64,000 nucleotides of DNA from Litoditis marina. Taxonomy: Eukaryota > Nematoda > Chromadorea > Rhabditida > Rhabditidae. The translations under genes and the position numbers were made by a program. The stretch covers positions 34,185,279 to 34,249,278 of the forward strand of contig OZ038434.1 in NCBI GenBank assembly GCA_964036275.1, written 5' to 3'. The notes beneath the pieces were generated by a model, which worked only from the letters and a program-made list of their open reading frames with translations, searched no databases and had not been told where the DNA came from. This document shows positions 30,601 through 41,259 of this stretch, in pieces. Position 1 is the first letter of the stretch. Every line of letters starts with the position of its first letter.

Positions 30601-31918
30601 TTAACTGGACGCGTTGCGCGGCATTGTCATGTGAATGTCACGTGGACTAATCGAACTAATATACGAGTTATTTCTGCTCTCTGATCTCAATACGGTTAAA
30701 AGCAGCCCGAAACAGAACCTCTGCTCAAGTTGTGTTCCGGTCTCCTTTAAGTACCTCTTCTTTAGACTTTTTCCCAACGAGACGAGAAAACAAGAACTGA
30801 TCCAGGCGGGAATCAACTTGTACAAGACAACCACCACCACCACCACCACCACCACAACAACAACAACCACCACTACCACTACCCCAACCACGACCACGAC
30901 TACAACTCTACCGTCAACCTCATCTCCTGTCATCACCTCTCAATCTTCCAACGCCCTCGAGGACTCCAGCCTTAACTCTTCCGATGACGGATTGGTCAAA
31001 CTGCTAGGTGAACATCAGTCTAGAAGTGTCATTTCGTTCTTGAAAAATTCAAACATCAGTCAGTATGTGTTGGTTTTTTCGTTCTTTCTGAATAAAAGTT
31101 CAATTAAGTTCAATCAGTCACCATATATAAGTCCAATCAGTCACTATATTAATTTGGCATTGATATTCAGCTCATTATTTGTATATTATAGTTTGTGTTT
31201 AAGGTTATAGCTGAATGTATTAGTAAAATTCAGGTGGTGTGATGATTGTCCTGATAGTGATTGTTATTTTGTTGGTGATATTCATCATTGTGGCTTTCGT
31301 GCTTCTTCGCAAGAAGTTGAAGAAAACTGAAGTCAAAACCAAGAAGAAGAAGACTGAAAAAGAAGTGAGTGCACTTTACACTGTTTGCTATAGGCTATAG
31401 GTTTTGTCAAACCGTTGTGGACACCGTCGATTTTGTAAGGGGCGGGGTCCTGTATGTTAACTATTAGTTAGTGGAGTTTTGTTAGAAACATACAGTAGTG
31501 TGAGGTTGACAGTAATGTTTTCGAATGCTCAAAAACGATTTTCGGGTGTACGTTGCTCATCTTTTTGTCAATTCGTTCCACAGTTTTTGCATCTCAATCG
31601 CCAACTTCAAACATCAGAAAAATTGAATTCTTCCGAAATGGATTTCGATGCCAAACTGCCTAGGTTTTGAATGTGGTTCTCCTGATGGAAATGGAATGAA
31701 CAGTTAATTTGACTATTCAGCCAAAAAGTGGGGACACCGAAAACCCGAAAACTGTCCCGGCTCAGCCCCCGAGTGAACCGAGTCCGAAAACGGACCAGCC
31801 CAAGACCGGTGACCTTTCAATTCGACCGGCTGATGACATGGACACCATAAATGCCTGCCAAAGTAACTGGAGCACGATGGGTGGCCTCACCAACGTCACG
31901 CAACTCACAAAGTTCTAG
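24686..31918 (+). CDS. Unrecognised type I membrane protein, paralog 2 (445 aa, 11 exons)
   Basis: Exons: 24686-24733, 25602-25754, 27315-27461, 27920-28006, 28524-28659, 28780-28825, 29503-29570, 30158-30239, 30766-31007, 31234-31364, 31721-31918. All phases match paralog 1, and every exon is open, so both copies look functional. The product has the same layout: signal peptide, nine-Cys ectodomain, Thr stalk four residues longer, a single TM helix (VILLVIFIIVAFVLL region), basic segment and Pro/Ser tail. About 25 amino acids differ. Changes concentrate in exon 9 (membrane-proximal segment and stalk), where nearly all differences alter the protein. In exon 5 one difference is silent in this frame but would make a stop in the alternative frame, which supports the chosen reading. 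The upstream TATA-like box is at 24,625-24,634. Function unknown. Confidence 0.82.
24814..24941. mobile_element. TTAA-type MITE inserted after the duplication
   Basis: A near-perfect palindrome ('ttaaagaaggacgattatgt' ... 'cataatcgtccttctttaa'). In unit 1 the same intron reads through with one TTAA ('caagcttaactactgg'), giving an empty site. Here TTAA flanks both sides. Confidence 0.85.
25773..25976 (+). mobile_element. tRNA-like SINE copy, intron 2 of paralog 2
   Basis: Counterpart of 14,671-14,875 with intact A- and B-box-like motifs. Confidence 0.85.
25867..26876 (+). repeat. 505-bp tandem duplication (two units)
   Basis: 25,867-26,371 and 26,372-26,876 are almost identical (one visible difference, 'ttatgaat' against 'ttacgaat'). 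The unit joins the tRNA-like half of the SINE to the neighbouring ATTGGCGCCAAT MITE. Within each unit a ~50-bp block ('gcaagagagcacgctggtca') is itself doubled. Unit 1 of the large duplication has a single version. Confidence 0.9.
27071..27248. mobile_element. MITE with TIR GGCGGCGTAGC (copy 3)
   Basis: Both termini are present ('ggcggcgtagcaatcc' and 'ggattgcttacgccgcc'). Confidence 0.85.
27623..27732. mobile_element. TTAA-type MITE, diverged copy, unit 2
   Basis: Counterpart of 15,911-16,021. Confidence 0.7.
28038..28222 (+). mobile_element. tRNA-like SINE copy, intron 4 of paralog 2
   Basis: Counterpart of 16,331-16,520. The flanking 'aaccactacctg' sequence seen in unit 1 is partly missing here. 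Confidence 0.8.
28855..29146. repeat. GAACCGA-rich inverted element, unit 2
   Basis: Counterpart of 17,158-17,458 with small internal length differences. Confidence 0.7.
29292..29456. mobile_element. MITE TTAAAGGAGACCGGA family, left end missing, unit 2
   Basis: Counterpart of 17,645-17,815. Confidence 0.75.
29584..29812 (+). mobile_element. Half MITE arm plus near-complete tRNA-like SINE
   Basis: 'tcctactgagactcctacagg' arm followed by a SINE with head 'agtcgtcgccaacggaaagg', altered A box TAGCGTACTGGTTAGCG and an imperfect B-box ('aggttaaattcc'). Confidence 0.75.
30548..30752. mobile_element. MITE TTAAAGGAGACCGGA family, unit 2 copy by exon 9
   Basis: Counterpart of 18,807-19,016, ending just before the exon 9 acceptor. 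Confidence 0.8.
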
Positions 31919-32356
31919 GGCAGGAGGTGGGGATAGTCCTTTTATTTCCTATGTGCAGCCGTTTTTATTGAAATAAGTCAAGAGGTGGGGTATAGTTGTT
32001 TCCTTCTATATACGAACTCCTATAGTTTTTTTCCCGGTATAAGTCAAAGTTATATGCTGTGATAGGTTTCTACAGTTTGGCTCGAAGTTCTAGACATAAT
32101 AGTAACCATGTTCGTTCTCTACATGTACGCAGAATATCTCAGCAATACTGAACTTAGGTAGACGGGGGGATTTTTCTAAATTTCATGATTATTTTTGGGT
32201 TTCAGGCACGATACATCTCTACACATCATCTGTTGAGAGGCAATGATCGTATAACAGTAAAGATATGTATCAACCTCATTGTAAATAAATAATCAACATG
32301 CAAGGTTGTGTTGTATAAATAAACCTGTTGTGAATGTTTTGTTGTTGTTGCTGGTT

Positions 32357-33320
32357 TTGATTTTGGTGTTTGTTTTGTAATACGGCTGAAAGTTAAGTGA
32401 CTAGAGAGTGAGTAATAGTAAAAGTTAAGTAATAGAACTGAATTAATAGTGTAATACATGTAAAATTAAAGTAATAGAGTTGTGTAATACAGCTAAAACT
32501 TAAGATTAATGTAGTTGTACGATCATGGGCTCTTCATCTTTCAAGTTCCTATTGACTATTCTCATTGTCTCAATGGTCCCAGAATCTAAGTGAAACTAAA
32601 ACTTCTCTCAAAGGTTTAGTACAATAGTTAACTGAAGTTCATCTTCTCTACTGAGAACTAACATTCTAACATTAAACATTCTAAGTCTCCAGTAAATTGT
32701 TCCCGGTGCAAAGAAGTAGTACTATAGCAGTACTTTCAGTTCTTGTACTCGAATTGCGCAATCTACGGCGGTAGGTGGTACGATAGAACTATCACAGTAC
32801 TTTCAGTTTTTGCAATCTTCGACACGTGGAAATCAGACGTATCACGTAAGAGTGTACTATCTGTTCTCAGACACGTGTAAGTGACGTGTAATGTTTGGCT
32901 GCTGATTTTCAGTTGTTTGCGGTGCATCGGTCGAAACTGGTTGGTTTCTCTCTTTTTGTCTCACATCGTGGGTCGTTTTCATGAACAGCCCGGCCTCTCT
33001 ATCCAAACCTGCGTCTCACTCAACATACGCTATTTCTCTTCTCCGATTCACAGGGCGGTCAACTGCGGACGTGTTGTTTCAGGAAGTTGCGGTAGTACCT
33101 TTCCGCGTGTTATATTAATATTTAAATTTCGCGCGTAGATGCGCGATTTGGCGTTGTTCAATATTTTTGCGCAGTTTGGTTTTGTGCTAGGTCAGTTTTG
33201 TTCAACTGACCTATACTCAGGATGAGTATCGCGCAAAAGTGTAGAAATCGAGAAACGCAGGATGAGATAGAGGTGCGGGATGTTTCAGCATAAACCTATT
33301 GCTCATCTGACATCTTTTTG
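32357..33320. other. Spacer right of unit 2
   Basis: AT-rich sequence with TTAAGTAATAG-type repeats at 32,395-32,510, then mixed sequence with a partial 'cgcaggatgaga...ggtgcggga' MITE remnant near 33,250-33,300. No exon supported. Confidence 0.4.
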
Positions 33321-33469
33321 GTAACCTAACCGTTTTTTGGCGAACTTTCAAGGTTTCTAGAGTAGGTAACCGTTTGTCACCTCAAGTGAAAACCTGGCAT
33401 CCTTTCAGCTAACGCGAAACTTGGTTAATACCCAGAGCACAGGAATTAACTACCTACTGAACCGCTACT

Positions 33470-33543
33470 CAAGGGCATGTGTCTGTGCACAGCGGAAATC
33501 GAGATCTACAGTACCCTCCTGCCTTTGCGTTGGCGACAACTAT
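33470..33543 (-). mobile_element. Partial tRNA-like SINE upstream of the transthyretin-like gene
   Basis: Only the head half is present ('gtgcacagcggaaat' to 'gcgttggcgacaact'). It ends about 30 bp before the gene's start codon and so may contribute to its 5' region. Confidence 0.7.
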
Positions 33544-33572
33544 ATATCGTTTTCCAATTCCAGATCATCCGA

Positions 33573-34835
33573 ATGTTTACCCGTGCTCTGTTCTGTCTCG
33601 CCCTAGTGGCTACTGTTAGTTCGATAAAAATCACGGTTGAGGGCCGCTTCAACTGTACCAAACTACCATTTGACCCCGAAAAGCAGAAGGTCACCGTACA
33701 GTTGTGGGAGGAGGACTTTAAACACTGTGAGTATCTTCGTAAAACCAATCGGAGATCGTAGTTTGGTCTATGAACTATGTGCTTTGAGGGTTGAAAACAC
33801 TATAAATCACCGGAGCAAACCCATACAATGTATGTTGTACCAAACTGTGTACCAAACTACATATGTAGCAAACTGTACCAAACTGTACCAAAATGTACCA
33901 AACTACATATATTGTTGCATCACTGTATTTCAGTTGACACGGACGACCTTTTGTCGAAAGTTGTTGAGAATATGAACTACTTAAACTCAATGGTGTAACA
34001 TTTCCAAACTTTCAGTTGAATTCGTGAATGTTGGTGTGAATCGAGGGTTTATTGTACAATCGTCCCCCCCCCCCCCTTGAGCCGAAATAGGTTGGAATCC
34101 GACCCGTAGTACAATCGCCCCCCACCCCTAGGGGGGGGTGATTGTACAACGTCCTTCTTTACTGCAGGTTTGGATTGAGGGGGGGGGGGGGGGGGGGGGC
34201 GATTGTTAAACAGGTCCGGGGTTGTACTATTACCCCCCATTTTGTATTGTGGGGGGTGATTGTTAAACGTCGACATTGTACAATTACCCCCCATTTACAA
34301 TCACCCCCCTCTCTATAGGAAATCGTATTGGGAGGGGGGTGATAGTACTACGGGGGGGGACTTAAGGTGAGGGGGGGGGGGGCAATTGTACCATTTTCCC
34401 TGAATCGAGATTAAAATACAAACTACAGAATTTTCACTCCCCTCACTGTATTTCAGTTGACACGGACGACCTTTTGGCGGAATTGGTTGAGAATATGCGG
34501 TTCAAATTCCGAATTGTTGGCGAGCAACGCGAATTTGGTGACTTGGAGCCATATCTGCTGATGTTTCATTGGTGTAATGCAACGGACGTACGTTAATTTG
34601 TTATTGTAAACTTTAAACATTTAGTAGTTGAGAAAATTCTTACATATCGCTCTACTCCCCGTAATATTGTGGAAAACAAATTTGAACCAACAATAAACAA
34701 ACATTGTTGACAAACAAACTTTCATCATTCCAGGGCTTCCAGCGAGTGAAACGTGTACAGTTGCGTGTTCTTAGCGTTCCCGATATTAACCCAGGTGACC
34801 AATTTCTGGATGTCTACAAAGTTGACCTCAATTGA
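33573..34835 (+). CDS. Transthyretin-like (TTL/ttr) family secreted protein, 128 aa
   Basis: Exons: 33573-33726, 34457-34587, 34734-34835, with phase agreement (1, 0). The start ATG follows a TTCCAG acceptor at 33,563, so trans-splicing or a non-coding first exon is likely. Residues 1-17 are a signal peptide (FTRALFCLALVATVSS). The mature part carries the family pattern: ITVEGRFNC at the N-terminus, VTVQLWEED, DTDDLLAE, then a Cys-containing FHWCNATD segment and a C-terminal DVYKVDLN strand. Nematode TTL proteins are small secreted transthyretin-fold proteins, and some act extracellularly in cell recognition. This one's partner is unknown. Intron 1 contains an extra partial copy of exon 2 and a G/C-run element. 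Length is within the usual family range. Confidence 0.9.
33934..33998 (+). pseudogene. Partial duplicate of transthyretin-like exon 2
   Basis: 'cactgtatttcag' plus about 45 bp of exon 2 (FDTDDLL...VVENM) is repeated here, 523 bp upstream of the real exon. The frame then reaches a stop (TAA at 33,996) after LNSMV. Use of this acceptor would give a truncated protein. Confidence 0.8.
34050..34395. repeat. G/C-run palindromic repeat (copy 2, inverted)
   Basis: Reverse-complement relative of 370-606, expanded. It has C runs at 34,066-34,077 and G runs at 34,180-34,198 and 34,373-34,382. It lies in intron 1 of the transthyretin-like gene, between the decoy and the real exon 2. Confidence 0.8.
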
Positions 34836-35225
34836 TATTTGTGATTGATAAAGATTTATGTTATGTTTTGTTTTATTTTGTTGTTATGTTCGTTGTCGTG
34901 GTTCCGTATTTTTTGTTTGGCAACGTACAAAGTTTTCGCTCGTTGGTGCTATCGAACCCAACTAATATTTGAGATTGATAAAGATTTTATTTAGAAGAAT
35001 TTGTTTCGTATACCAATTACAAACTGAAATGCGAAAATGTTTGGCTAGATGAGAAGCTTTTCGAACTGAAACTCGAATGAAACTAAGTAAGGTCGACCTC
35101 AGTTGACATTTATAGATTTGGTGTTATTTTTGTTTTAGTAAAGTACGAAGATTTCGCTCGTCACTTGTAGCTATCGAACTTCAGTTAATATTAGTGATTT
35201 ATGATTTATAAAGATTTGGTGATTT
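34810..35225 (+). repeat. Degenerate tandem copies of the transthyretin-like stop-codon region
   Basis: The segment 'gttgacctcaattgatattt'...'gataaagattt' at the gene's stop codon recurs in altered form at about 34,948-34,990, 35,089-35,126 and 35,167-35,221. The 'acaaagttttcgctcg' and 'acgaagatttcgctcg' pieces lie between copies. Confidence 0.65.
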
Positions 35226-35239
35226 TATTTTTTTGCAGT

Positions 35240-35960
35240 AAACGATAATCAAATAATGTACATGTGGACGAATCGTACTTCCACTTTTTACGGTTTTTGG
35301 TCCCGATTCGGCAATCTCGCGCCAAGACTTGTCTTACTTGAAACGTAACTTTTGTCTTTTTCGTTTCGTCAACTAATTTAGTTCACATAAAACGAAAATA
35401 TCACATTTTTCATTGTTTATATATTTTTGTCAAGGAAACTTTTGGGTTTAATTGTTATGAAAAGTGATCAGTAAAAGATGAACTTTAAATGATTGAATAG
35501 TGAGAAAATATGATGAATTTTGAGGAAATGTGTACTTTCATTCGCTCCTATAAGATTTGTCGCCAAGTTTTCTGGCTATTTCACTTCTCTGAACTCAGAA
35601 AAAGTGCATTCATGATTATCCAATTGCTGCCCTCATTATTTCAATCAATTATGAGAACGGCTGAATCGTAGTAATGAACTCAATTAAAATTAATGTCATG
35701 TGAATGTTTCACACTCATTATATTTGCAACGGCACGTTCTGGTCCAAAGATCGGCTTCAATGAAGAGTACGAACTCAAGCAGGGTTGTGAAAAATCCGTA
35801 TTTTTGGTTGAAGTGACCATCCTCGTTGTAGTTTGATCTCTAAACTCGCGTTATTCTACGAAGTTCAACCGAACCCACCGGCATCAAACTACAAACACAG
35901 CGGGATGGGGCAACAATCACAGCATGGGCTTTTATGTTGGAACAAGCGAACCCAATTTAG
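35240..35960. other. Intergenic stretch
   Basis: AT-rich. One GTAGTTTGATC ... GATCAAACTACAAAC palindromic repeat at 35,826-35,900. No exon supported. Confidence 0.45.
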
Positions 35961-35963
35961 TTA

Positions 35964-36150
35964 GTGCCAAATTTATAAACTTCTGTCTCTCACCCGAGTC
36001 GAACCTACAAGCTGAAGTTTCGTAGCAGGGGACGAACCACTGCGCTTTCAGAGCACATAACGGAAGAGCTTTGGAATCGAAGACATGTGTGCCACACAGC
36101 GGAAAGTGAAATATACAGTACCATCCCGCCTTTCCGTTGGCGACGACTAT
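35964..36150 (-). mobile_element. tRNA-like SINE copy (minus strand)
   Basis: Carries the 'tgccaaatttataaacttct' tail, a decayed B box ('gagtcgaacctacaagc'), and the head 'cctttccgttggcgacgact'. Confidence 0.75.
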
Positions 36151-36459
36151 GCCTGAATTTCTTGACCAGACAGTTTGGAGAGAAACTTGTATTGGGTCGC
36201 ATTTCCCAAATTTGAAAGTAAGGTGCTGGGATTGAGTTCCACATCAGAAGTTGTGGTATGAAAGGTATTCGATGAAATTTTAGTTCACATCGCTATGTAA
36301 ACACAGCAGTGTGAATAGATTCATCGCTCGGAGTTATAAATAGGAACTTTTTTATAATCATTCCCGAGAACGAACGAACATTGACTTTAATTTATTGTTA
36401 GTATTACTAGGAGTATGATATTATCCACCAATCCGCTGGGAAAAGTAAAGACTAAAATT

Positions 36460-36765
36460 ATATATCAGGTCTGAGGGAAGTTAGGAGGAGGTAGTAACCA
36501 CGAATATATATTGGCTCTGATAAACTTAGGTGGAGGTAGAAACTATAAATATATATCAACTCTGAGAAACTTAGGTGGTGGTAGTAACTACAAATATATA
36601 TCAACTCTGAGAAACCTAGGTGGTGGTAGTAACTACAAATATATATCAACTCTGAGAAACTTAGGTGGTGGTAGTAACTACAAATATCTGTCAACTCTGA
36701 GAAACTTAGGCGGTGGTAGTAACTACAAACATATATCAGCACTAAGAAAGTTAGGGGAAGGTAGT
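36460..36765. repeat. 45-bp minisatellite, about 6.7 copies
   Basis: The unit is ACTCTGAGAAACTTAGGTGG followed by TGGTAGTAACTACAAATATATATCA. The period is a multiple of three and stop-free in one frame on each strand, so it yields long repetitive frames on both strands that are not genes. Confidence 0.9.
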
Positions 36766-36769
36766 GTTA

Positions 36770-37535
36770 TTTTAATCATTCCCAGTGAAGACATCCCTTT
36801 TTTAATCAACAAATATATGCTGTCTCGAAATACAGCCCAGCGGTTGTGGTATTGATACGGTAGTTAAGTCAGAGCATTTGTCAGAACAGTCGTTTTAGTA
36901 TAGAATGTATACAATATTATTACATCTTTTTTCACCTATGTTCTTTTCACCATTCTCTTTTTTGGCAACCTTTCGCGTTTCAAACTTTCGTTCCGTTATT
37001 ACACACTGTGTAATAAATATTTGATTTGATTTGAAGAACCTACTGCTCTAACAGAGTAAAAACTACTGCAGGCATATGAAACACTTGATCTTTGCACTCC
37101 CGTACAACTAGTACAATTGTTCTCACGACGTTTTTTCAGGGGTAATAAATATTGCAGGACTGGCAATAGTCGTCACACATTTTGCACAATTGCAAGTTAT
37201 TAACTGCAAACTTTACAGAGAAATACAAAATATCACGTGTGTGAGGAGTTAAGCGGTAGTCTGAGCGGTAGTCTTGAAACAGCAGCACAAAACTTGAAAC
37301 ATCAGCACAATTCTCCGAAACCAAACTACCACAATGATTTGGTAACTCCCTCTCCTATCAGAGGAACGGTACTATGTCCGCAACAAATAAGCAAAAAGAG
37401 GTTAACTATAATAAAGTTAATACACACCAGAATGACATGGTCTTCCAGTCCCACGATCCGGTAGCACCCCGTCGGGGGATAAATGTGTCTGCACCCCCGA
37501 TACCACTGTTCGCGCACCGAAGCACAATCATTAGT
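36770..37535. other. Intergenic stretch
   Basis: No repeat family or exon supported. AT-rich, then turning C/T-rich on the right. Confidence 0.4.
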
Positions 37536-37539
37536 CCCA

Positions 37540-38230
37540 CTCTGCGTCTCCTCTTCTGCCACACTCTCTCACCTGCCTCTGTCCTGTCGAAGAGAGACGC
37601 GATCGGCCTCTCCCATCCCCGATTCCTAGTCGCCGTTTCACTCAGCTCCCCTCGCACTCTCCTCCAACTACACACTGTCTCGTCGACGTGCCGACTCTCC
37701 GTCACCGCGTGCTCTCTAGTTCACTCTAGCTTCCCTCACACCCTCCTCCAACTGCACACTGTCTCGTCGACGTGCCGACTCTCCGCCACAGCGTGCTCTC
37801 TAGTTGTCTCTAGCTCCCCTCGTGTACTCATCTATTTGCACGCTCTCTCACAGTGCTCTGCGTTTCCACCGTAGACATACTCTTTAGTCGTGTCTAGCTC
37901 TCCTCACCCCTCCCTCAGTACATACTCTCTTCTACACGCTCTGACTCTCTCCAATCAGCGTGCTCTCTCGCCTCTTCCATCTTCTCTACACCTCCGCTTT
38001 CTCCACACTCTCTCGCCAATGTTCAGCCTCTCCTCGATGAGCGTGCTCTTTCGTCGCACGTCAGATCCCCTGCGTCGTGCTCTCTGCCTTGCTTAGCATC
38101 TCTGTGCCCTCCCCACTTTGCGTGCTCTCGCCCTGCTTAGCATCTCTGTCTCTCCTCGCTTTGCGTGCTCTCTCGCTCTGGGACCACCCTCTCCCACTGT
38201 AATGCTCTTTCTTCGTCGTCACCCCCTATT
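37540..38230 (+). promoter_or_regulatory. C/T-rich block with repeated GTGCTCTC and GCGTCTC motifs
   Basis: About 700 bp of degenerate pyrimidine repeats such as 'cgtgctctct', 'cacactctct' and 'ctgcgtctc'. Pyrimidine- and GCGTCTC-rich blocks are common near nematode transcription starts, but this could also be a decayed minisatellite. All open frames here are low complexity. Confidence 0.35.
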
Positions 38231-38520
38231 CCGCGCTGTTCCCATTATCGAAATCGACCCCTTTAGTATCACTTTTTCGGCTTTTAAAACGAATTTTGCA
38301 TATCATTACAGTTTAAAAGATGCGTATGCGTACTGATTTTCTGGTTCATTGATATTGTGCTGTGCGCAAAATTTATCTGAAGGGAAGATGTTTTCTGCTT
38401 CTTTGAGAGATCCCGAATTCACTGCAGTAAAATGATTAAACTCCAGAACGTTAGAACATGTGGTAGTGACGTATATGTTTGTCACTTTCCTTCACGTTTC
38501 ACCTGGGCCAATTCTAGAAC

Positions 38521-38765
38521 TAACCGGGTTTTTAGGTAACCTAACCGGTTTTTGGTAACCCTTTTTTCAGGTTACCTCACAAGTAACCGGTAGGTAACCC
38601 AAAACTAAAATCCGGTTACCGTACAAACTAACGGTAAAAACCACATTTTGCGTTGGAAAAACAGGTAACCGGTTTTTCATTTTCGGTTACCGACCGGTTA
38701 CCTATCGAAGTGACCGGAAGAAAGGTTACCAAAAAACCGGTTAGGTTACCAAAAAAACCCGGTTA
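38521..38765. mobile_element. Palindromic GGTAACC-rich element (copy 2)
   Basis: Full-length relative of 11,357-11,599 with the same 'aaccgggttttt' ends. Confidence 0.85.
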
Positions 38766-39352
38766 CATATAGCATTCACGTTTCACGTGGGTAATCACGT
38801 GATTATTCCCTTTCAGGCCCATGAGTGGAGTCAATGAGAATGTGAGTTTCTGAGTATTTCCGAGCTCTCTCTTAATCCCCTCATTGCAAGGGATTCATTC
38901 ATTAGTCGATGGCAGACTTTCTTTCATTTTACCAGCAGAAATCCCGTGATGCCTTATCTTATCTATACTATCAGAATAACTTGTCGATGAATTTGAAAAA
39001 CTCTTTTTCTATTTCTAGTTTTCTATAGTGAGTACTTCGTGAACTTTGCAATAGCATACTGTGTGTATAAGAAACATTGTGTACGTAGTACGTTTCCATG
39101 ATATAAGTTAATATAATAAGCGTCATATCGGTATGGTATGAGTAAAGTGATGTGAGACGCTTATCAACACTCTTCTCTGAAGTTAAAAACCGAGTTGTTT
39201 ACCAAGATTCGCCGAAAACCCAAGTTTTTAATCAAGGTTCAGACAGTTTACCGACAACTTGGTGCACATTTGTGCACCAATCTTCGATTTCACAACTTTA
39301 TATCAACTAGTGACCAGTTTGGTGAGGCGAACCTTGGTGAACAACTCGGTTT

Positions 39353-39476
39353 TTAAAGAAGGACGATTATGTGGTCCAATCGCAACGCTTCAGTCCTTTA
39401 AACCGCAATATATTTTTCAATTGCAGTTTAAAGGACCGATGTAACGGGATTGGTCCACATAATCGTCCTTCTTTAA
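39353..39476. mobile_element. TTAA-type MITE, intact copy
   Basis: 'ttaaagaaggacgattatgt' to 'acataatcgtccttctttaa', nearly perfect palindrome. Confidence 0.85.
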
Positions 39477-39779
39477 CTTCAGAGTTTCATGCAGAACCTC
39501 TACCTATATATTTCATAATGTTTTTAGTGATTTTAAGGATTATAATACAGTAAACAACGGCGTTAGACGACAAATTATTCATAGTGTCAGACAAATTTGA
39601 ATTCTATCAGGGTTTTCACGTGCTAAACTGATAACAGCGATTGATTGCTATTGAGCATGTAGTTTGAACTGTTCTGAAAAAAAAACGAAAAAAAGTTGCG
39701 CAACCCAATAAAGTGGAATGTGATTCTTTTCAACAACTCCTATACCCTAAGGCCGCGTCTGAAATTTTAAAACAATTTT

Positions 39780-39912
39780 CTTGAAGAAGCACTGTTACAT
39801 GGTCCGATTTCGCTGCAATGAAATCGTCAGTCCTTCGCTTTTCAATGTGTTTCGCGCCCTTTTTAAAGGACGGTGCATTGCGATTGGTCCACCTATTAGC
39901 CCTTCTTTGAAC
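39780..39912. mobile_element. TTAA-type MITE, diverged copy
   Basis: Recognisable by 'catggtccgatttcgctgc' and 'gcgattggtccacctattag' arms. Ends changed. Confidence 0.55.
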
Positions 39913-40079
39913 ATTTCCAAGCCAGTTTCACCTACGTATTTCTAATGAACTGCTTGGTAATCTTTACTCTTTGGTTACTCGATCGAAAGATCGGAAAATG
40001 TGTAAGTATGGGGTCTAGTCGCCCGTTTGCTTCTCTAATGCAGCCAAAATCCCGAATTGATTATTCCTCTCTAATTCTC

Positions 40080-40560
40080 ATGAGTTGTGGGTGGCGGTTT
40101 CCTCTCTTTCTCTCCTTCTCCCCCCTCTCGAGCTAGCTCCTCACCGATGACGTCATAATCAATAAGCGGCAGCGCAGCAGAGTACAGCCGCTGCGCCTGC
40201 GTCTCTGTCGGGCCCGACGCTCGCTTCTCTGACTCTGACCGCGCTGTCTGCGCCCTCCGCTCTCTCGCCTCTGCTAGCTTCCCTGGCCTCTCCGCGGCGG
40301 ATCGCGTCTCTCACTTCGCTATCACCTCTGCGTCTCCGCGCGCTCCCACCCTCTCTCGCCGGCTGTCTGCGTCTGGGTCTCTGTCTCTCCGCCCGCTACA
40401 CACAGACTTGTTTTACTGCCGCTTGCTGTGTGAATATCTTTCCTTCTCTGCCTCTCTCGCCCTCTCTCTTTCTCTCGCGCCCGTGTCATTGTTGCTTCAG
40501 ACTACTGTGTATTTCCCCGCTCTATTTCATGTCGTCCTTTTCATCTCAGTCGAGAATAAA
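40080..40560 (+). promoter_or_regulatory. Candidate distal promoter region of the sma-9-type gene
   Basis: GC-rich for this window, with a perfect TGACGTCA at 40,148-40,155 and repeated 'ctgcgtctctg' and 'ctctcgcc' motifs. It ends near 'gagaataaagtaaatgaataaataataa'. Lies about 5.5 kb before the first coding exon of the zinc-finger gene and could drive an upstream non-coding exon or be an enhancer. Confidence 0.35.
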
Positions 40561-40589
40561 GTAAATGAATAAATAATAAAAGTGGCGTA

Positions 40590-40672
40590 TATCTCTATCT
40601 TTCTCTCTATCTTTCTCTCTCTCTCTCTCTCTCTCCCTCTCTCTATCTCTCTCTCTCTCTCATGCTCTGTTT
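40590..40672. repeat. (CT)n microsatellite
   Basis: Imperfect CTCTCT/CTTTCT run. Frames across it encode only Ser/Leu repeats. Confidence 0.85.
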
Positions 40673-41259
40673 GTAGTTTGATCCCGCTCAGTTACGATCG
40701 TAAGTCGATACTGTGCTCTGTATGCCCATCAAACTACAACCCAGCTATGGTCATTCCCTATGTTTTCTGGGAGAAAACGAGTTTTCCTGCGGTTGGTATC
40801 GTACTTTCACTAGAAGTTAGAATGGTAAATGTTGTTGATTGTATTTGTAACTAGTTCGCATAAGGAGCAAAATAACACTTTTGCTAAACCTGACCTAAAC
40901 GTGAAAAAACGTTAGCAAAGTGCGCTATAAGATTACACGTTTTCACGTGACTAAGCATTCCACTAGCAGTACAACTCGTTTCGTTGAGTTGTATGTTCCC
41001 AGCCCAGTGTTCTCAGGCGCGCTCTCTTTCCCACTGGCTCTCTCTAGTTCCCATCGATCTAATTATGCGTTGGTAGTACAAATTCCGTGTACGATGTGTA
41101 GGTTTTATAATAAAAGAATCTGTTCTTGGAAATATTGTCAGAAAACAGCTTCAAATTTACAAAACGTTGAATTGTATTGCAATTCAACTTGTTGTTGTGT
41201 TCAACGTCTCGGTTTCTTTTTTTCTTCGTCATGTGCAGTTTTGGTGTGTTAACATCATC

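Larger units (their letters stand above)
23270..32356 (+). repeat. Large tandem duplication, unit 2 (~9.1 kb)
   Basis: Direct tandem copy of 12,150-22,966. It lacks the 1.77-kb insertion and has extra internal repeats at 25,867-26,876 and an extra TTAA MITE at 24,814. The units differ mostly by point changes. Confidence 0.9.

Noticed and set aside
36458..36855. Two repetitive proteins, one per strand, of about 100 residues
   Set aside because: The 45-bp minisatellite has a period divisible by three and no stops in one frame per strand. No splice signals or start context support a gene.
37374..38336. Ser/Leu/Pro-rich frames in the C/T-rich block
   Set aside because: Low-complexity composition, no splice partners, and several equally open frames.
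38814..38850. Mini first exon (MSGVNEN then GTGAGT) after a TTTCAG acceptor
   Set aside because: Seven codons only, and the next acceptor leads to an in-frame stop. It could be a non-coding exon but nothing supports it.
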